This document shows, in pieces, positions 1 to 7,235 of a DNA stretch of 10,409 nt. This stretch comes from Rhodospirillaceae bacterium (lineage in GTDB: Bacteria > Pseudomonadota > Alphaproteobacteria > UBA7985). Positions within the stretch are counted from its first letter, which is position 1, and each line of letters begins with the position of its first letter. The notes below the pieces were generated by a model. That model was given only the letters and a program-made list of their open reading frames with translations. It ran no database searches and was not told where the DNA came from. The DNA is taken from the NCBI GenBank assembly GCA_002700865.1, contig PAFB01000117.1, positions 1 to 10,409 of the forward strand, written 5' to 3'. The position numbers and the translations under genes were made by a program.

Positions 1-61
1 ATAGAGTTTCCCCTATACCCGCGTTCCAGGCGAGCGCCTTAAGCCACTCGGCCACCTCACC
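1..61 (-). tRNA. tRNA-Ser (anticodon GGA), 3' part cut off by the window edge
   Basis: Read on the minus strand, the gene begins at position 61 with acceptor strand GGTGAGG, then a D-arm with GCCGAGTGGCTTAAGGC. The anticodon stem CTCGC/GCGGG encloses the loop CTGGAAC, whose centre GGA (complement of 25-27) decodes UCC/UCU serine codons. A long variable arm follows (ATAGGG pairing with CTCTAT around an AAA loop), which marks a class II tRNA and fits serine. The start closely resembles enterobacterial tRNA-Ser(GGA). The T-arm, 3' acceptor strand and any encoded CCA lie outside the window, so the 3' end cannot be checked. Identity is confident from the anticodon and the class II arm together. 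Confidence 0.93.
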
Positions 62-72
62 GCGATCGCGGC

Positions 73-101
73 TTGATAGGCAATTCAGAGCGTGCGCGCA
101 A
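73..101 (-). promoter_or_regulatory. possible sigma-70 promoter of the tRNA-Ser gene
   Basis: On the minus strand TTGCGC (96-101) lies 17 bp from TATCAA (73-78). Initiation about 7 nt downstream would leave a leader of only a few nucleotides before the mature tRNA 5' end at 61. The -35 matches consensus at just 3 of 6 positions and the -10 at 4 of 6, so the case rests mainly on spacing and position. A perfect 10-bp palindrome, CGCGATCGCG, occupies 61-70 at the expected start-site region. Confidence 0.3.
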
Positions 102-168
102 TGGGGAAGGCCTGTTTTAGCACTGTGAATGGTGTATAGCTCTTATCGGTGACCATAAGGGAGTAAAT

Positions 169-462
169 ATGCGACTCATCCTCTGGGCGATTGGCTGTCT
201 GTTTGCGGCGATTGCAGCCGTGCAACTGATAATCGAAGGCATGCTCGCCGCATTCGGCGGGTCGTGGACTCGACTGCTGTCGGTTGGCGATGTCTTCGAG
301 CAGATCGGCGGGCCGGGCACAGGTGCTTGGTTGCCGTCACTGGTTACCGACGCGCCACCGTGGATTCCGGCCATCGTTGTCGGCGCGGCCTTTCTCTATT
401 GGGGCCGGTTCAAGCGCCAGTCGTCGCGGCCGTACGAGCGGGCAAGCCGGCGCACCGGCTAA
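169..462 (+). CDS. small membrane protein of unknown function (97 aa)
   Basis: I do not recognise this family. The ATG is preceded by AAGGGAG (157-163), a good Shine-Dalgarno sequence 5 nt upstream, which is the best argument that the gene is real. The protein has a hydrophobic N-terminal segment (about residues 3-30) that could be a membrane helix or an uncleaved signal anchor. A Gly/Pro/Trp-rich loop follows (about 46-65), then a second hydrophobic segment (about 66-79, PWIPAIVVGAAFLYWG) and a strongly basic tail (GRFKRQSSRPYERASRRTG). By the positive-inside rule the tail should be cytoplasmic, suggesting a two-helix inner-membrane protein. The gene is divergent from tRNA-Ser and convergent with lepA, sharing its last four bases with the lepA stop region. 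No functional inference is possible beyond membrane location. Confidence 0.65.
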   Translation: MRLILWAIGCLFAAIAAVQLIIEGMLAAFGGSWTRLLSVGDVFEQIGGPGTGAWLPSLVTDAPPWIPAIVVGAAFLYWGRFKRQSSRPYERASRRTG

Positions 463-2261
463 TCGTCGCTCATCTTGAGCGCCGCCAGAAAGGCCGACTG
501 TGGAATATCGACATTGCCGATGTTGCGCATACGCTTTTTACCGGCCTTTTGCTTTTCCAGCAGCTTCCGCTTCCGCGTGGCGTCGCCGCCGTAACACTTG
601 GCCGTGACGTCTTTCCGCATGGCGGAAATGGTTTCCCGCGCGATCACCTTGCCACCAATGGCCGCCTGAACCGCGATTTTGAACAACTGGCGTGGGATCA
701 GTTCCTTGAGCCGCACACAGAGGTCACGGCCTCGGGCTTCTGATTTGTCCTTATGCACCATGATCGCGAGCGCATCGACCGGCTCGCCATTGATCAGGAT
801 CGACACCTTAACCAGATTGCCTTCCTCGTAGCCCTCGACTTGGTAGTCAAACGACGCGTAGCCGCGCGAAATCGACTTCAGGCGGTCGTAGAAGTCGAAC
901 ACCACTTCGGCCAGCGGCAGCTTGTAGACCACCACGGCGCGGTTGTTCATGTACGTCATGTCCAACTGCACCCCGCGCCGCTCCTCACACAGCTTCAGCA
1001 CAGGGCCCAAGTGCTCGTCAGGGACCAGAATGGTGGCCTTGATCCACGGTTCTTCGATGTAATCGACCCGCTGCACATCGGGCATATCGACCGGGTTGTG
1101 CATGTCCATGACCGTCCCGTCGGTCAGGTGCAGGCGATAAACCACTGACGGCGCGGTCGTAACCAGATCAAGGTCAAACTCCCGACTCAGCCGTTCTTGC
1201 ACAATTTCCAGATGCAGCAGCCCCAAGAACCCGCAGCGGAAGCCAAAGCCCAGCGCGGCGGAGCTTTCCGTTTCAAACTGGAAGGACGCATCATTCAGCG
1301 CCAGCTTCGCCAGCGACTCCCGCAGGTTGTCGAAGTCAGCCGATTCAGAAGGATAGAGCCCACAGAAGACCACGGGAACCGACGGCTTGAACCCCGGCAA
1401 CGGCTCATTGGCCGGTCGGCGCTCGTCAGTGATAGTGTCCCCAACACTGGTATCGCCCACGGTTTTCATCCCCGCGGTGATAAAGCCCAGCTCACCAGCA
1501 TTGAGCTGGGGCATTTCAGTGCGGTGCGGGGTAAAGACGCCGACGCGGTCAACATCATAAGAAATGCCCGTCCCCATCATGCGGATTTTCATGCCTTTCT
1601 TGATGCTGCCATCGACGACCCGCACCAGAATGATCACGCCCAGATAGACGTCGTACCAGGAATCCACCAGCAGCGCCTTGAGCGCGCCGGAACCGTCGCC
1701 CGTGGGCGCGGGGATTTTGGTGACCAGAGCTTCAAGCACCTCAGGCACACCAGCGCCGGTCTTGCCCGAAACCTCGATGGCTTCAGAGGCGTCGAGGCCG
1801 ATGACATCTTCGATCTGCTGCTGAATGCGTTCGGGCTCGGCGGCTGGCAGATCCACCTTGTTCAGCACCGGGATGATCTCGTGATCGTTTTCCAAGGCCA
1901 GATACACGTTGGCCAGCGTCTGCGCCTCAACCCCCTGCGAGGCATCGACAAGCAGCAAGGAGCCTTCGCAAGCCGACAGCGAGCGTGACACTTCGTAGGC
2001 AAAATCCACGTGGCCCGGCGTGTCGATCAGGTTGAGGACGTAATCCTTGCCGTCGTTGGCCTGGTAGTTCAGCCTCACTGAGTTCGCCTTGATGGTGATG
2101 CCCCGCTCGCGCTCCAACTCCATGCTATCCAGCACCTGGTCTTTCATCTCCCGGTCCGTCAGTCCGCCAGTGGTCTGGATGAGCCGGTCTGCCAGTGTGG
2201 ATTTGCCGTGATCGATGTGCGCGATAATCGCGAAATTGCGGATGTGTTCGAGTTGGTTCAT
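459..2261 (-). CDS. lepA: elongation factor 4 (LepA, ribosomal back-translocase GTPase)
   Basis: LepA/EF4 is a translational GTPase of the EF-G family that binds the ribosome and remobilises stalled or mistranslocated complexes, acting in the cytoplasm or at the membrane. The protein shows G1 AHIDHGKST (residues 14-22), the G2 region RERGITIKA (51-59), G3 DTPGH (80-84), G4 NKVD (134-137) and G5 SGKTG (165-169; SAKTG is more usual). The LepA-specific C-terminus is present, including CYGGDATRKRKLLEKQKAGK. I chose the ATG at 2261, giving MNQLEHIRNF and 600 aa, essentially the length of E. coli LepA (599). The frame stays open to a TTG at 2303, but that adds an unconserved leader. The Shine-Dalgarno is weak (CAGG just upstream). 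It stands alone: the usual neighbour lepB is not adjacent. Its TAG stop (459-461) overlaps the TAA of the convergent small gene. Confidence 0.97.
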   Translation of the reverse strand: MNQLEHIRNFAIIAHIDHGKSTLADRLIQTTGGLTDREMKDQVLDSMELERERGITIKANSVRLNYQANDGKDYVLNLIDTPGHVDFAYEVSRSLSACEGSLLLVDASQGVEAQTLANVYLALENDHEIIPVLNKVDLPAAEPERIQQQIEDVIGLDASEAIEVSGKTGAGVPEVLEALVTKIPAPTGDGSGALKALLVDSWYDVYLGVIILVRVVDGSIKKGMKIRMMGTGISYDVDRVGVFTPHRTEMPQLNAGELGFITAGMKTVGDTSVGDTITDERRPANEPLPGFKPSVPVVFCGLYPSESADFDNLRESLAKLALNDASFQFETESSAALGFGFRCGFLGLLHLEIVQERLSREFDLDLVTTAPSVVYRLHLTDGTVMDMHNPVDMPDVQRVDYIEEPWIKATILVPDEHLGPVLKLCEERRGVQLDMTYMNNRAVVVYKLPLAEVVFDFYDRLKSISRGYASFDYQVEGYEEGNLVKVSILINGEPVDALAIMVHKDKSEARGRDLCVRLKELIPRQLFKIAVQAAIGGKVIARETISAMRKDVTAKCYGGDATRKRKLLEKQKAGKKRMRNIGNVDIPQSAFLAALKMSDD

Positions 2262-2360
2262 GGACCTGAATGCGTTGATTAATTTCTGCGGTTGGAAGTG
2301 CAACGGCGCGCTGGATTCGTCAAGGCGACCGTTTGGCAGGACTGGCGAGCGTGCTGACGC

Positions 2361-2389
2361 TTGACGATACCCTCGGCACCAGAAATACT
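2361..2389 (+). promoter_or_regulatory. possible sigma-70 promoter for the exported 165-aa protein gene
   Basis: TTGACG (2361-2366, 5 of 6 consensus) is followed after 17 bp by AATACT (2384-2389, 4 of 6). Initiation near 2396 would leave a leader of roughly 28 nt before the ATG at 2424. It lies in the 162-bp gap between the divergent lepA and this gene. The match is reasonable but was found by eye only. Confidence 0.38.
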
Positions 2390-2423
2390 CTATTAGGTTG
2401 TATTTTTGACAGGTTTGTTCGCC

Positions 2424-2921
2424 ATGATTGCTCGATTGCTGATCGGGAGCTGCGCTCTCACACTTGCGTTATTGCCGCTGCAGGCGAGGGCCCAGATGTC
2501 CGCCTTTACTGCCGAAGGCGAGCGCGTTTATCTCTACGGCAACGGCAGCTGGTCCACAGAACCGGACCTGAGCTTCTCCGATTTGCTGGAAATGGAGCTG
2601 CAGCAGGCCCGGCCCGACGCTGACAAAGACGACCGCTGCACCCTGATTTTTGGCCTGCGCAACGGGTTTGCCGTGAACTTGCAAGAGGTCGCGGCTGAGG
2701 TGCAGTTTCTCGATCCCGATGGCCAGTACCTGCTGACCCGGCGCGTCACCTTTAAAAACCCGCGGGCCGGGAAGGTGCGGTTTGCCGAGGTGCAAATGCA
2801 ACTGGCCGACGCTTGTACGGGGTTTAACAGCTTCGACGTGGTTGACGTGCCAACCTGCCGGATGGACGACGGCACCAAGATCGAAGACTGCTTCCAATCG
2901 TTTTCAATTGTGGAGGACTAG
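2424..2921 (+). CDS. exported protein of unknown function with four cysteines (165 aa)
   Basis: Residues 1-23 form a classical Sec signal peptide: MIARLLIGSC, a hydrophobic core and ARA|Q, so the mature protein starts near Q24 and is periplasmic or secreted. The mature start (SAFTAEGERVYLYGNGSW) has the G..V.L..(D/N)G.W beta-hairpin look of several small periplasmic proteins. The middle (C72 to about 128, with CTLIFGLRN and VQFLDPDGQYL) reads as alternating beta-strands, compatible with a small Ig-like or FxLYD-like sandwich; that is inference. Cysteines C72, C131, C145 and C156 could make two disulfides. I chose ATG 2424 over an in-frame TTG at 2406 because it gives a clean signal peptide and has AGG (2411-2413) at acceptable spacing. 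It is followed 89 bp later by the nucleoside hydrolase gene, possibly co-transcribed, since I see no terminator in between. Confidence 0.77.
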   Translation: MIARLLIGSCALTLALLPLQARAQMSAFTAEGERVYLYGNGSWSTEPDLSFSDLLEMELQQARPDADKDDRCTLIFGLRNGFAVNLQEVAAEVQFLDPDGQYLLTRRVTFKNPRAGKVRFAEVQMQLADACTGFNSFDVVDVPTCRMDDGTKIEDCFQSFSIVED

Positions 2922-3010
2922 CCGCGCTTTTCGGGCGTGACGCTGGACGGTCGGGCTGAATTGGGGAACACTTGCCGCGTCAATCCTCTCTAACAGCGCG
3001 ACACCCCCGA

Positions 3011-3985
3011 ATGACCCCCTCCAAGACCCCCGCCGAAACCCCTTCGAAGACCCGATCCATCATCATCGACACCGATCCCGGACAGGACGACGCTCTGGCG
3101 ATCCTGCTGGCGCTTGCTTCGCCTGAGTTGGAGGTTCTGGGCATTACCTGCGTCGCCGGCAACGTCCCCCTGGCGCGCACCACGGTCAACGCGCGAAAGG
3201 TCTGCGAACTGGCGGGGCAGCCGGAAACACGCGTGTTTGCGGGAGCAGCAGCGCCGCTGGAGCGTGCCTTGGTCACCGCAGAGTACGTTCACGGCAAAAC
3301 CGGTCTCGATGGCTACGAACTGCCGGAGCCGACCATGGCCCTTCAGTCCCAGGACGCCGCCGGCTTCATTGTCGAGACCGTGATGAACGCGCCTGCGCAG
3401 TCTATAACCCTGTGCGCGCTCGGGCCGCTGACCAATCTTGGTCTGGCGCTACAGGCTGAGCCCCGGCTTGGGTCGCGGTTGCGGGAAATTGTGCTGATGG
3501 GCGGCGGGTTATTCGAAGGCGGCAACACCACACCTGCGGCGGAGTTCAACATCTACGTTGATCCGGAAGCCGCTGCCATGGTCATGCATTGCGGCGCGCC
3601 AGTAACGATGGTGCCGCTCGACCTGACCCACCAGACGCTGACCAGCGACGCCATCATCGAAGACTTCCGCGCCATGCCCAACCAGACCGGCCCGGCCAGC
3701 GCTGGCCTGCTGGACTTTTTCGAACGCTTTGACGTGGAGAAATATGGCACCCAAGGCGGCCCGCTGCACGACCCCAACGTCATCGCCTTCCTGCTGCAAC
3801 CCGAGTTGTACGGCGGCAGGCTGATCAACGTCGAAATCGAAACCGGCTCTGAGCTGACCCGCGGCATGACCGTCGCCGACTGGTGGGGCGTCACAGACCG
3901 CGTGAAAAACGTCACCTATCTGCGCGACGTCGATGTTGAGGGCTACTGGACCCTGCTCAAGGAACGCTTGGCAACGCTTCGCTGA
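3011..3985 (+). CDS. nucleoside hydrolase (inosine/uridine-preferring type)
   Basis: This enzyme hydrolyses the N-glycosidic bond of ribonucleosides to ribose plus free base, for purine/pyrimidine salvage in the cytoplasm. Family hallmarks are visible. The N-terminal calcium and ribose-binding motif DTDPGQDDA lies at residues 20-28. YVHGKTGLDG (92-101) contains a histidine near the substrate. ALGPLTN (136-142), the VLMGG loop (161-165) and AEFNIYVDPEAA (177-188) follow, and LHDPNVIAFL (252-261) carries the HD pair of the base-protonation and calcium site. At 324 aa it has family length. The start is uncertain. ATG 3011 has no good Shine-Dalgarno, while an in-frame TTG at 2972 (337 aa) follows GGGGA at a short 4-nt spacing. 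The first conserved residues come only about 16 aa after the ATG, so both starts leave the fold intact. Exact substrate preference cannot be read from the sequence. Confidence 0.93.
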   Translation: MTPSKTPAETPSKTRSIIIDTDPGQDDALAILLALASPELEVLGITCVAGNVPLARTTVNARKVCELAGQPETRVFAGAAAPLERALVTAEYVHGKTGLDGYELPEPTMALQSQDAAGFIVETVMNAPAQSITLCALGPLTNLGLALQAEPRLGSRLREIVLMGGGLFEGGNTTPAAEFNIYVDPEAAAMVMHCGAPVTMVPLDLTHQTLTSDAIIEDFRAMPNQTGPASAGLLDFFERFDVEKYGTQGGPLHDPNVIAFLLQPELYGGRLINVEIETGSELTRGMTVADWWGVTDRVKNVTYLRDVDVEGYWTLLKERLATLR

Positions 3986-4076
3986 ACTTTTGCCAATCTG
4001 TTGATTTTGGCGAGGGGCGCAGAGGTTCTCCGGGTTCAGGAGTTCGCCGTCCAGAGGGACCATTGGCACCGAACAC

Positions 4077-4119
4077 AAAAAAGGGCGCTGTACCCGATGG
4101 TGCAGCGCCCTCTTTCTTT
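4077..4119. terminator. bidirectional intrinsic terminator between nucleoside hydrolase gene and groEL
   Basis: GGGCGCTG (4083-4090) pairs perfectly with CAGCGCCC (4103-4110) around a 12-nt loop. On the plus strand the hairpin is followed by TCTTTCTTT (4111-4119). On the minus strand it is followed by six T residues (complement of AAAAAA 4077-4082). It therefore fits termination of both the nucleoside hydrolase transcript and the convergent groESL transcript. Confidence 0.9.
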
Positions 4120-4138
4120 AGCCTGTGAGGCCGGATGA

Positions 4139-5785
4139 TTACATCATGCCGCCCATGTCTGGCATGCCGCCGCCTGGCATACCGCCAGCGCCGCCGCCGT
4201 CCTTGACAGGAGCGTCAGAAACCATGGCTTCGGTGGTGATCAGCAGAGCTGCCACAGAAGACGCGTCGGTGAGAGCGGTACGGACGACCTTGGTTGGGTC
4301 AACGATACCGGTTGCGATCATGTCGCAGTACTCTTCCTTTTGCGCGTTGAAGCCCTGAGTATCCTTACCGCCTTCGAGCAGCTTGCCGACGATGATCGAA
4401 CCTTCGACGCCAGCGTTAGCAGCGATCTGGCGCAGCGGCGCCTGCAGAGCGCGGCGGACAATGCCGATGCCGTTGGTCTGGTCAGGGTTATCGCCTTCCA
4501 TGCCATCGAGCACCTGGGTCGCGTACAGCAGAGCCGTACCACCACCGGGCAGAATGCCTTCTTCAACCGCAGCGCGGGTTGCGTTCATGGCATCTTCGAC
4601 GCGGTCTTTGCGTTCTTTCACTTCAACCTCAGTCGCACCACCGACGCGCAGGACAGCCACACCGCCGGACAGCTTGGCCAGACGCTCTTGCAGCTTTTCA
4701 CGGTCGTAATCGGACGTGGTCACTTCAACCTGAGCGTTGATCTGAGCACAGCGGCCTTCGATCGCTTCCTTGTCGCCTGCACCGTCAACGATGGTGGTTT
4801 CTTCCTTGTTGATCACAACGCGCTTGGCCGTGCCGAGCATGTCGATCGTAACCGACTCGAGCTTGATGCCCACGTCTTCGGAAATCACCGTACCGTTGGT
4901 CAGAATCGCGAGATCTTCGAGCATCGCCTTACGACGATCACCAAAACCAGGCGCCTTCACAGCAGCGATCTTCAGACCACCGCGCAGCTTGTTCACGACC
5001 AAAGTCGCCAGCGCTTCGCCTTCAACGTCTTCGGCGATGATCACCAGCGGACGGGAGGACTGGATCACGGCTTCGAGGATGCCAACCAGCGGCTGCAGGG
5101 AAGACAGCTTCTTTTCGTGGATCAGGATCAGCGGATCATCGAATTCGGTGATCATCTTTTCCGTGTTGGTCACGAAGTAAGGCGACAGGTAACCGCGGTC
5201 GAACTGCATGCCTTCAACAACATCCAACTCGGTTTCCAGCGACTTGGCTTCTTCAACGGTGATGACACCGTTGTTGCCAACGCGCTGCATGGCTTCCGCG
5301 ATCATTTCGCCGATTTCAATTTCACCGTTGGCAGAAATGGTACCAACCTGCGCCACTTCTTCGTTGGTGGAGATGGTCTTGGACATGGCGTGCAGCTTGT
5401 CGACGACCTTGGACACTGCGGAATCGATCCCGCGCTTGAGGTCCATTGGGTTCATGCCAGCGGCAACAGACTTCGCGCCTTCGTTGACAATGGCCTGTGC
5501 CAGAACGGTTGCGGTTGTGGTGCCGTCACCGGCGACGTCGTTGGTTTTGGACGCCACTTCGCGGAGCATCTGTGCGCCCATGTTTTCGAACTTGTCTTCG
5601 AGTTCGATTTCCTTGGCAACGGATACACCGTCTTTGGTCACGCGCGGCGCACCAAAGGCTTTGTCGAGAACAACATTACGGCCTTTAGGGCCGAGGGTAA
5701 CTTTTACAGCGTCAGCGAGCATGTTTACGCCGGTCAGCATCTTGGACCGTGCGTCGCCGCCAAACTTAACGATTTTTGCAGCCAT
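4139..5785 (-). CDS. groEL: chaperonin GroEL (60 kDa, Hsp60)
   Basis: GroEL forms the cytoplasmic double heptameric ring that folds client proteins in ATP-driven cycles with GroES. The 548-aa length is canonical. Visible landmarks are LGPKGRNV (residues 31-38), KDGVSVA (51-57), the nucleotide-binding GDGTTTATVLAQ (86-97), the GGGTALL segment of the C-terminal equatorial domain, and a Gly-Gly-Met tail (GGMPGGGMPDMGGMM). The ATG at 5785 follows AAGGAG at 9 nt spacing. It is the second gene of the groES-groEL operon, 59 bp after groES, and ends at the bidirectional terminator. Regulation is through the shared upstream CIRCE and heat-shock promoter. It appears complete, with no signs of divergence or duplication. 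Long open frames on the opposite strand are coding-bias shadows. Confidence 0.99.
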   Translation of the reverse strand: MAAKIVKFGGDARSKMLTGVNMLADAVKVTLGPKGRNVVLDKAFGAPRVTKDGVSVAKEIELEDKFENMGAQMLREVASKTNDVAGDGTTTATVLAQAIVNEGAKSVAAGMNPMDLKRGIDSAVSKVVDKLHAMSKTISTNEEVAQVGTISANGEIEIGEMIAEAMQRVGNNGVITVEEAKSLETELDVVEGMQFDRGYLSPYFVTNTEKMITEFDDPLILIHEKKLSSLQPLVGILEAVIQSSRPLVIIAEDVEGEALATLVVNKLRGGLKIAAVKAPGFGDRRKAMLEDLAILTNGTVISEDVGIKLESVTIDMLGTAKRVVINKEETTIVDGAGDKEAIEGRCAQINAQVEVTTSDYDREKLQERLAKLSGGVAVLRVGGATEVEVKERKDRVEDAMNATRAAVEEGILPGGGTALLYATQVLDGMEGDNPDQTNGIGIVRRALQAPLRQIAANAGVEGSIIVGKLLEGGKDTQGFNAQKEEYCDMIATGIVDPTKVVRTALTDASSVAALLITTEAMVSDAPVKDGGGAGGMPGGGMPDMGGMM

Positions 5786-5844
5786 CGATTGAGGCTCCTT
5801 CTTTACGTCGAATTGGGGATGAGAAGATCAGTGAGCGGCGAAGC

Positions 5845-6135
5845 TTAGGCTTCGAGCACACCCATGATTTCGCTTTCTTTCATGATCAGCAGGTCTTCGC
5901 CGTCGATCTTGACCTCGGTGCCATTCCACTTGCCGAACAGTACCTTGTCGCCGGCCTTCAGGTCGGGCTTGATACGGTCGCCATCGTCGTTGTAAGCACC
6001 AGCGCCAACAGCGACAACTTCGCCTTCCATTGGCTTTTCTTTAGCAGTGTCAGGAATGATCAGACCACCAGCGGTTTTTTCTTCGCTGTCGGTGCGCTTG
6101 ATCAGTACGCGGTCATGCAGTGGACGAAACTTCAT
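5845..6135 (-). CDS. groES: co-chaperonin GroES (10 kDa, Hsp10)
   Basis: GroES is the heptameric lid of the GroEL folding chamber. The 96-aa protein starts MKFRPLHDRVLIKR, carries the mobile loop EEKTAGGLIIPDTAKEKP (residues about 17-34) that contacts GroEL, and ends with ILMK-like strand DLLIMKESEIMGVLEA, all typical. The ATG at 6135 is supported by GGAGAG 6 nt upstream. The frame stays open further upstream to 6207, but that extension runs into the CIRCE operator and matches nothing conserved. As first gene of the operon it has a leader of about 65-90 nt containing CIRCE. Sequence details such as VLFGKWNGTEVKIDGEDLL look most like alphaproteobacterial GroES, which is part of the taxonomic argument. 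Confidence 0.98.
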   Translation of the reverse strand: MKFRPLHDRVLIKRTDSEEKTAGGLIIPDTAKEKPMEGEVVAVGAGAYNDDGDRIKPDLKAGDKVLFGKWNGTEVKIDGEDLLIMKESEIMGVLEA

Positions 6136-6200
6136 CAGTCTCTCTCCATAACTATGAAGGTTAAAAGGTATCCCGAAAGGGTCGGAGCTCGAAGCGCGTG

Positions 6201-6227
6201 TTAGCACTCCTTGCTTGTGAGTGCTAA
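6201..6227 (-). promoter_or_regulatory. CIRCE operator (HrcA-binding site) of groESL
   Basis: TTAGCACTC (6201-6209), a 9-nt spacer and GAGTGCTAA (6219-6227) form a perfect match to the CIRCE inverted repeat, the binding site of the heat-shock repressor HrcA. It lies 65 bp upstream of the groES start codon, at about the predicted transcription start, the usual arrangement. It implies that the genome encodes hrcA, which is not in this window. Confidence 0.96.
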
Positions 6228-6254
6228 TTGGTGAGCGAAGGGCTGGGTCGCAAG
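6225..6254 (-). promoter_or_regulatory. sigma-32 (RpoH)-like heat-shock promoter of groESL
   Basis: On the minus strand CTTGCGA (6248-6254) resembles the sigma-32 -35 element CTTGAAA (5 of 7). After 14 bp, CACCAATTA (6225-6233) resembles the -10 element CCCCATTTA (7 of 9). The -10 shares three bases with the outer end of CIRCE, so transcription would start inside the operator. No equally good sigma-70 hexamer pair is visible here. Assigned by eye; a vegetative promoter overlapping the site is not excluded. Confidence 0.55.
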
Positions 6255-6334
6255 CGCTTTAGCCTTGCAATCAATGCAATCAGTAAATGCAAAAATGCCG
6301 CATGGGCGAGAGGCTCGGCGAGGGCTGGCCGGTG

Positions 6335-7123
6335 TCAGGCGGTGGCAGCGGCCGGCTCAACCACGTAATGCGCGTCTTTTACCGTGATGGATGGTGGCAG
6401 GCGGGTCAGCTCAAAGGCGTCGTAACCGGACTTCAACTGCGTCCAAAACCCCATCCACGCGCTGTCTTTATGGTTGTTCATATTGGCTTGGGTCATGCGG
6501 AAGGGAAAGGCGTGAATCCAGAAACCCTGCCCCTGCACGTCCGTCGTCGCTCGCGTCATACGATAGAGTTCATCCACGAGCGGATCGGTCATCGCATAAC
6601 ATCCACTGGACACGCAGTTGCCGTGAATCAGCAGCTCTGAGCCCGTGTACCCGTGGGCGCGGTCGTAAGTGTTCGGGTAGCCAAAATCGATGGCGCGGTG
6701 GTACTGCGACTGCGCGCGAACATGGTTGGCGCGCGCGTAGTAAAAGCCCTCGGGCGATTGCATGTCACCCTGTTTGACCTTGGGGCCCAGCTTTCCTGAG
6801 TAATAGCAGATTGGGTACACGCGGAAGAGCTTGAATGCGCCCTCCCCACCCGGTTGCACCCACGTCTCCAACTGCCGTTCCTGCTTGAACACGCGCAGCA
6901 TAATCGGGTCGCCCAGCGCCGCGCCTGTTTGTTTAAGGTCAGTGGCCAGGGCCTCACCGTTGAATTCGCGGCTGAACCCCACCTGCAGGGGACCGCTTTC
7001 AACCGCATCACAGCCTGAAAGCATGAGCAGCGGCGCGGGTATCAGTGCTGCACTGCCCAGGTTGAGAAGAAGTCGCCGCCGCGAAGGGGACGAGAAAGAA
7101 GGGGTTGGGGAAGACGTTCCCAT
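6335..7123 (-). CDS. YafK/DpaA-like L,D-transpeptidase-fold lipoprotein
   Basis: The YkuD-fold catalytic block is clear: LLIHGNCVSSGCYAMTD (residues 164-180), with H167 and nucleophile C175 in the HGxCxSxGCYAMTD form typical of the YafK/DpaA branch rather than classical L,D-transpeptidases. Other family segments are KVKQGDMQSPEGFYYA (115-130), FGYPNTYDRAHG (147-158) and IHAFPFRM (203-210). In E. coli DpaA hydrolyses the bond between Braun lipoprotein and peptidoglycan, so a role in envelope tethering or untethering is likely; hydrolase versus transpeptidase activity cannot be decided. The N-terminus combines a twin-arginine stretch (SRRRLLLNL, 14-22) with a lipobox LSGC (35-38), suggesting a Tat-exported lipoprotein acylated at C38. 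I chose ATG 7123 (AGGATAA upstream, 262 aa) over TTG 7153. It is divergent from ctaA across a 190-bp gap. I see no clear terminator downstream. Confidence 0.88.
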   Translation of the reverse strand: MGTSSPTPSFSSPSRRRLLLNLGSAALIPAPLLMLSGCDAVESGPLQVGFSREFNGEALATDLKQTGAALGDPIMLRVFKQERQLETWVQPGGEGAFKLFRVYPICYYSGKLGPKVKQGDMQSPEGFYYARANHVRAQSQYHRAIDFGYPNTYDRAHGYTGSELLIHGNCVSSGCYAMTDPLVDELYRMTRATTDVQGQGFWIHAFPFRMTQANMNNHKDSAWMGFWTQLKSGYDAFELTRLPPSITVKDAHYVVEPAAATA

Positions 7124-7235
7124 GCTGCTGTTATCCTGTTTAACCCTGCCCAAAGACCAAGGCCCGTACCCAACTCAGTCGCAGTTCTGCTGCCTGCGAC
7201 GCTCAATCGCCTGTGACTTCCGCCCGGAAGGTTTA

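Noticed and set aside
1197..1988. 263-codon open frame antisense to lepA
   Set aside because: Its sequence is His/Arg/Gln-rich with no hydrophobic core pattern, and lepA on the other strand explains the openness.
2262..2303. 14-residue N-terminal extension of LepA from a TTG
   Set aside because: LepA proteins start at the MNQLEHIRNF-like segment; the extension has no support in family length or ribosome-binding signal.
2922..3010. Terminator after the 165-aa protein gene (GCGCTTTTCGGGCG)
   Set aside because: The apparent stem is only about 3-4 bp, and no T-run follows.
4340..5848. 502-codon open frame antisense to groEL
   Set aside because: It lies entirely over a certain groEL gene, shows no domain pattern, and is the usual shadow produced by strong codon bias on the opposite strand.
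6136..6207. 24-residue N-terminal extension of GroES
   Set aside because: The extension overlaps the CIRCE operator, has no conserved sequence, and the ATG at 6135 has a good ribosome-binding site.
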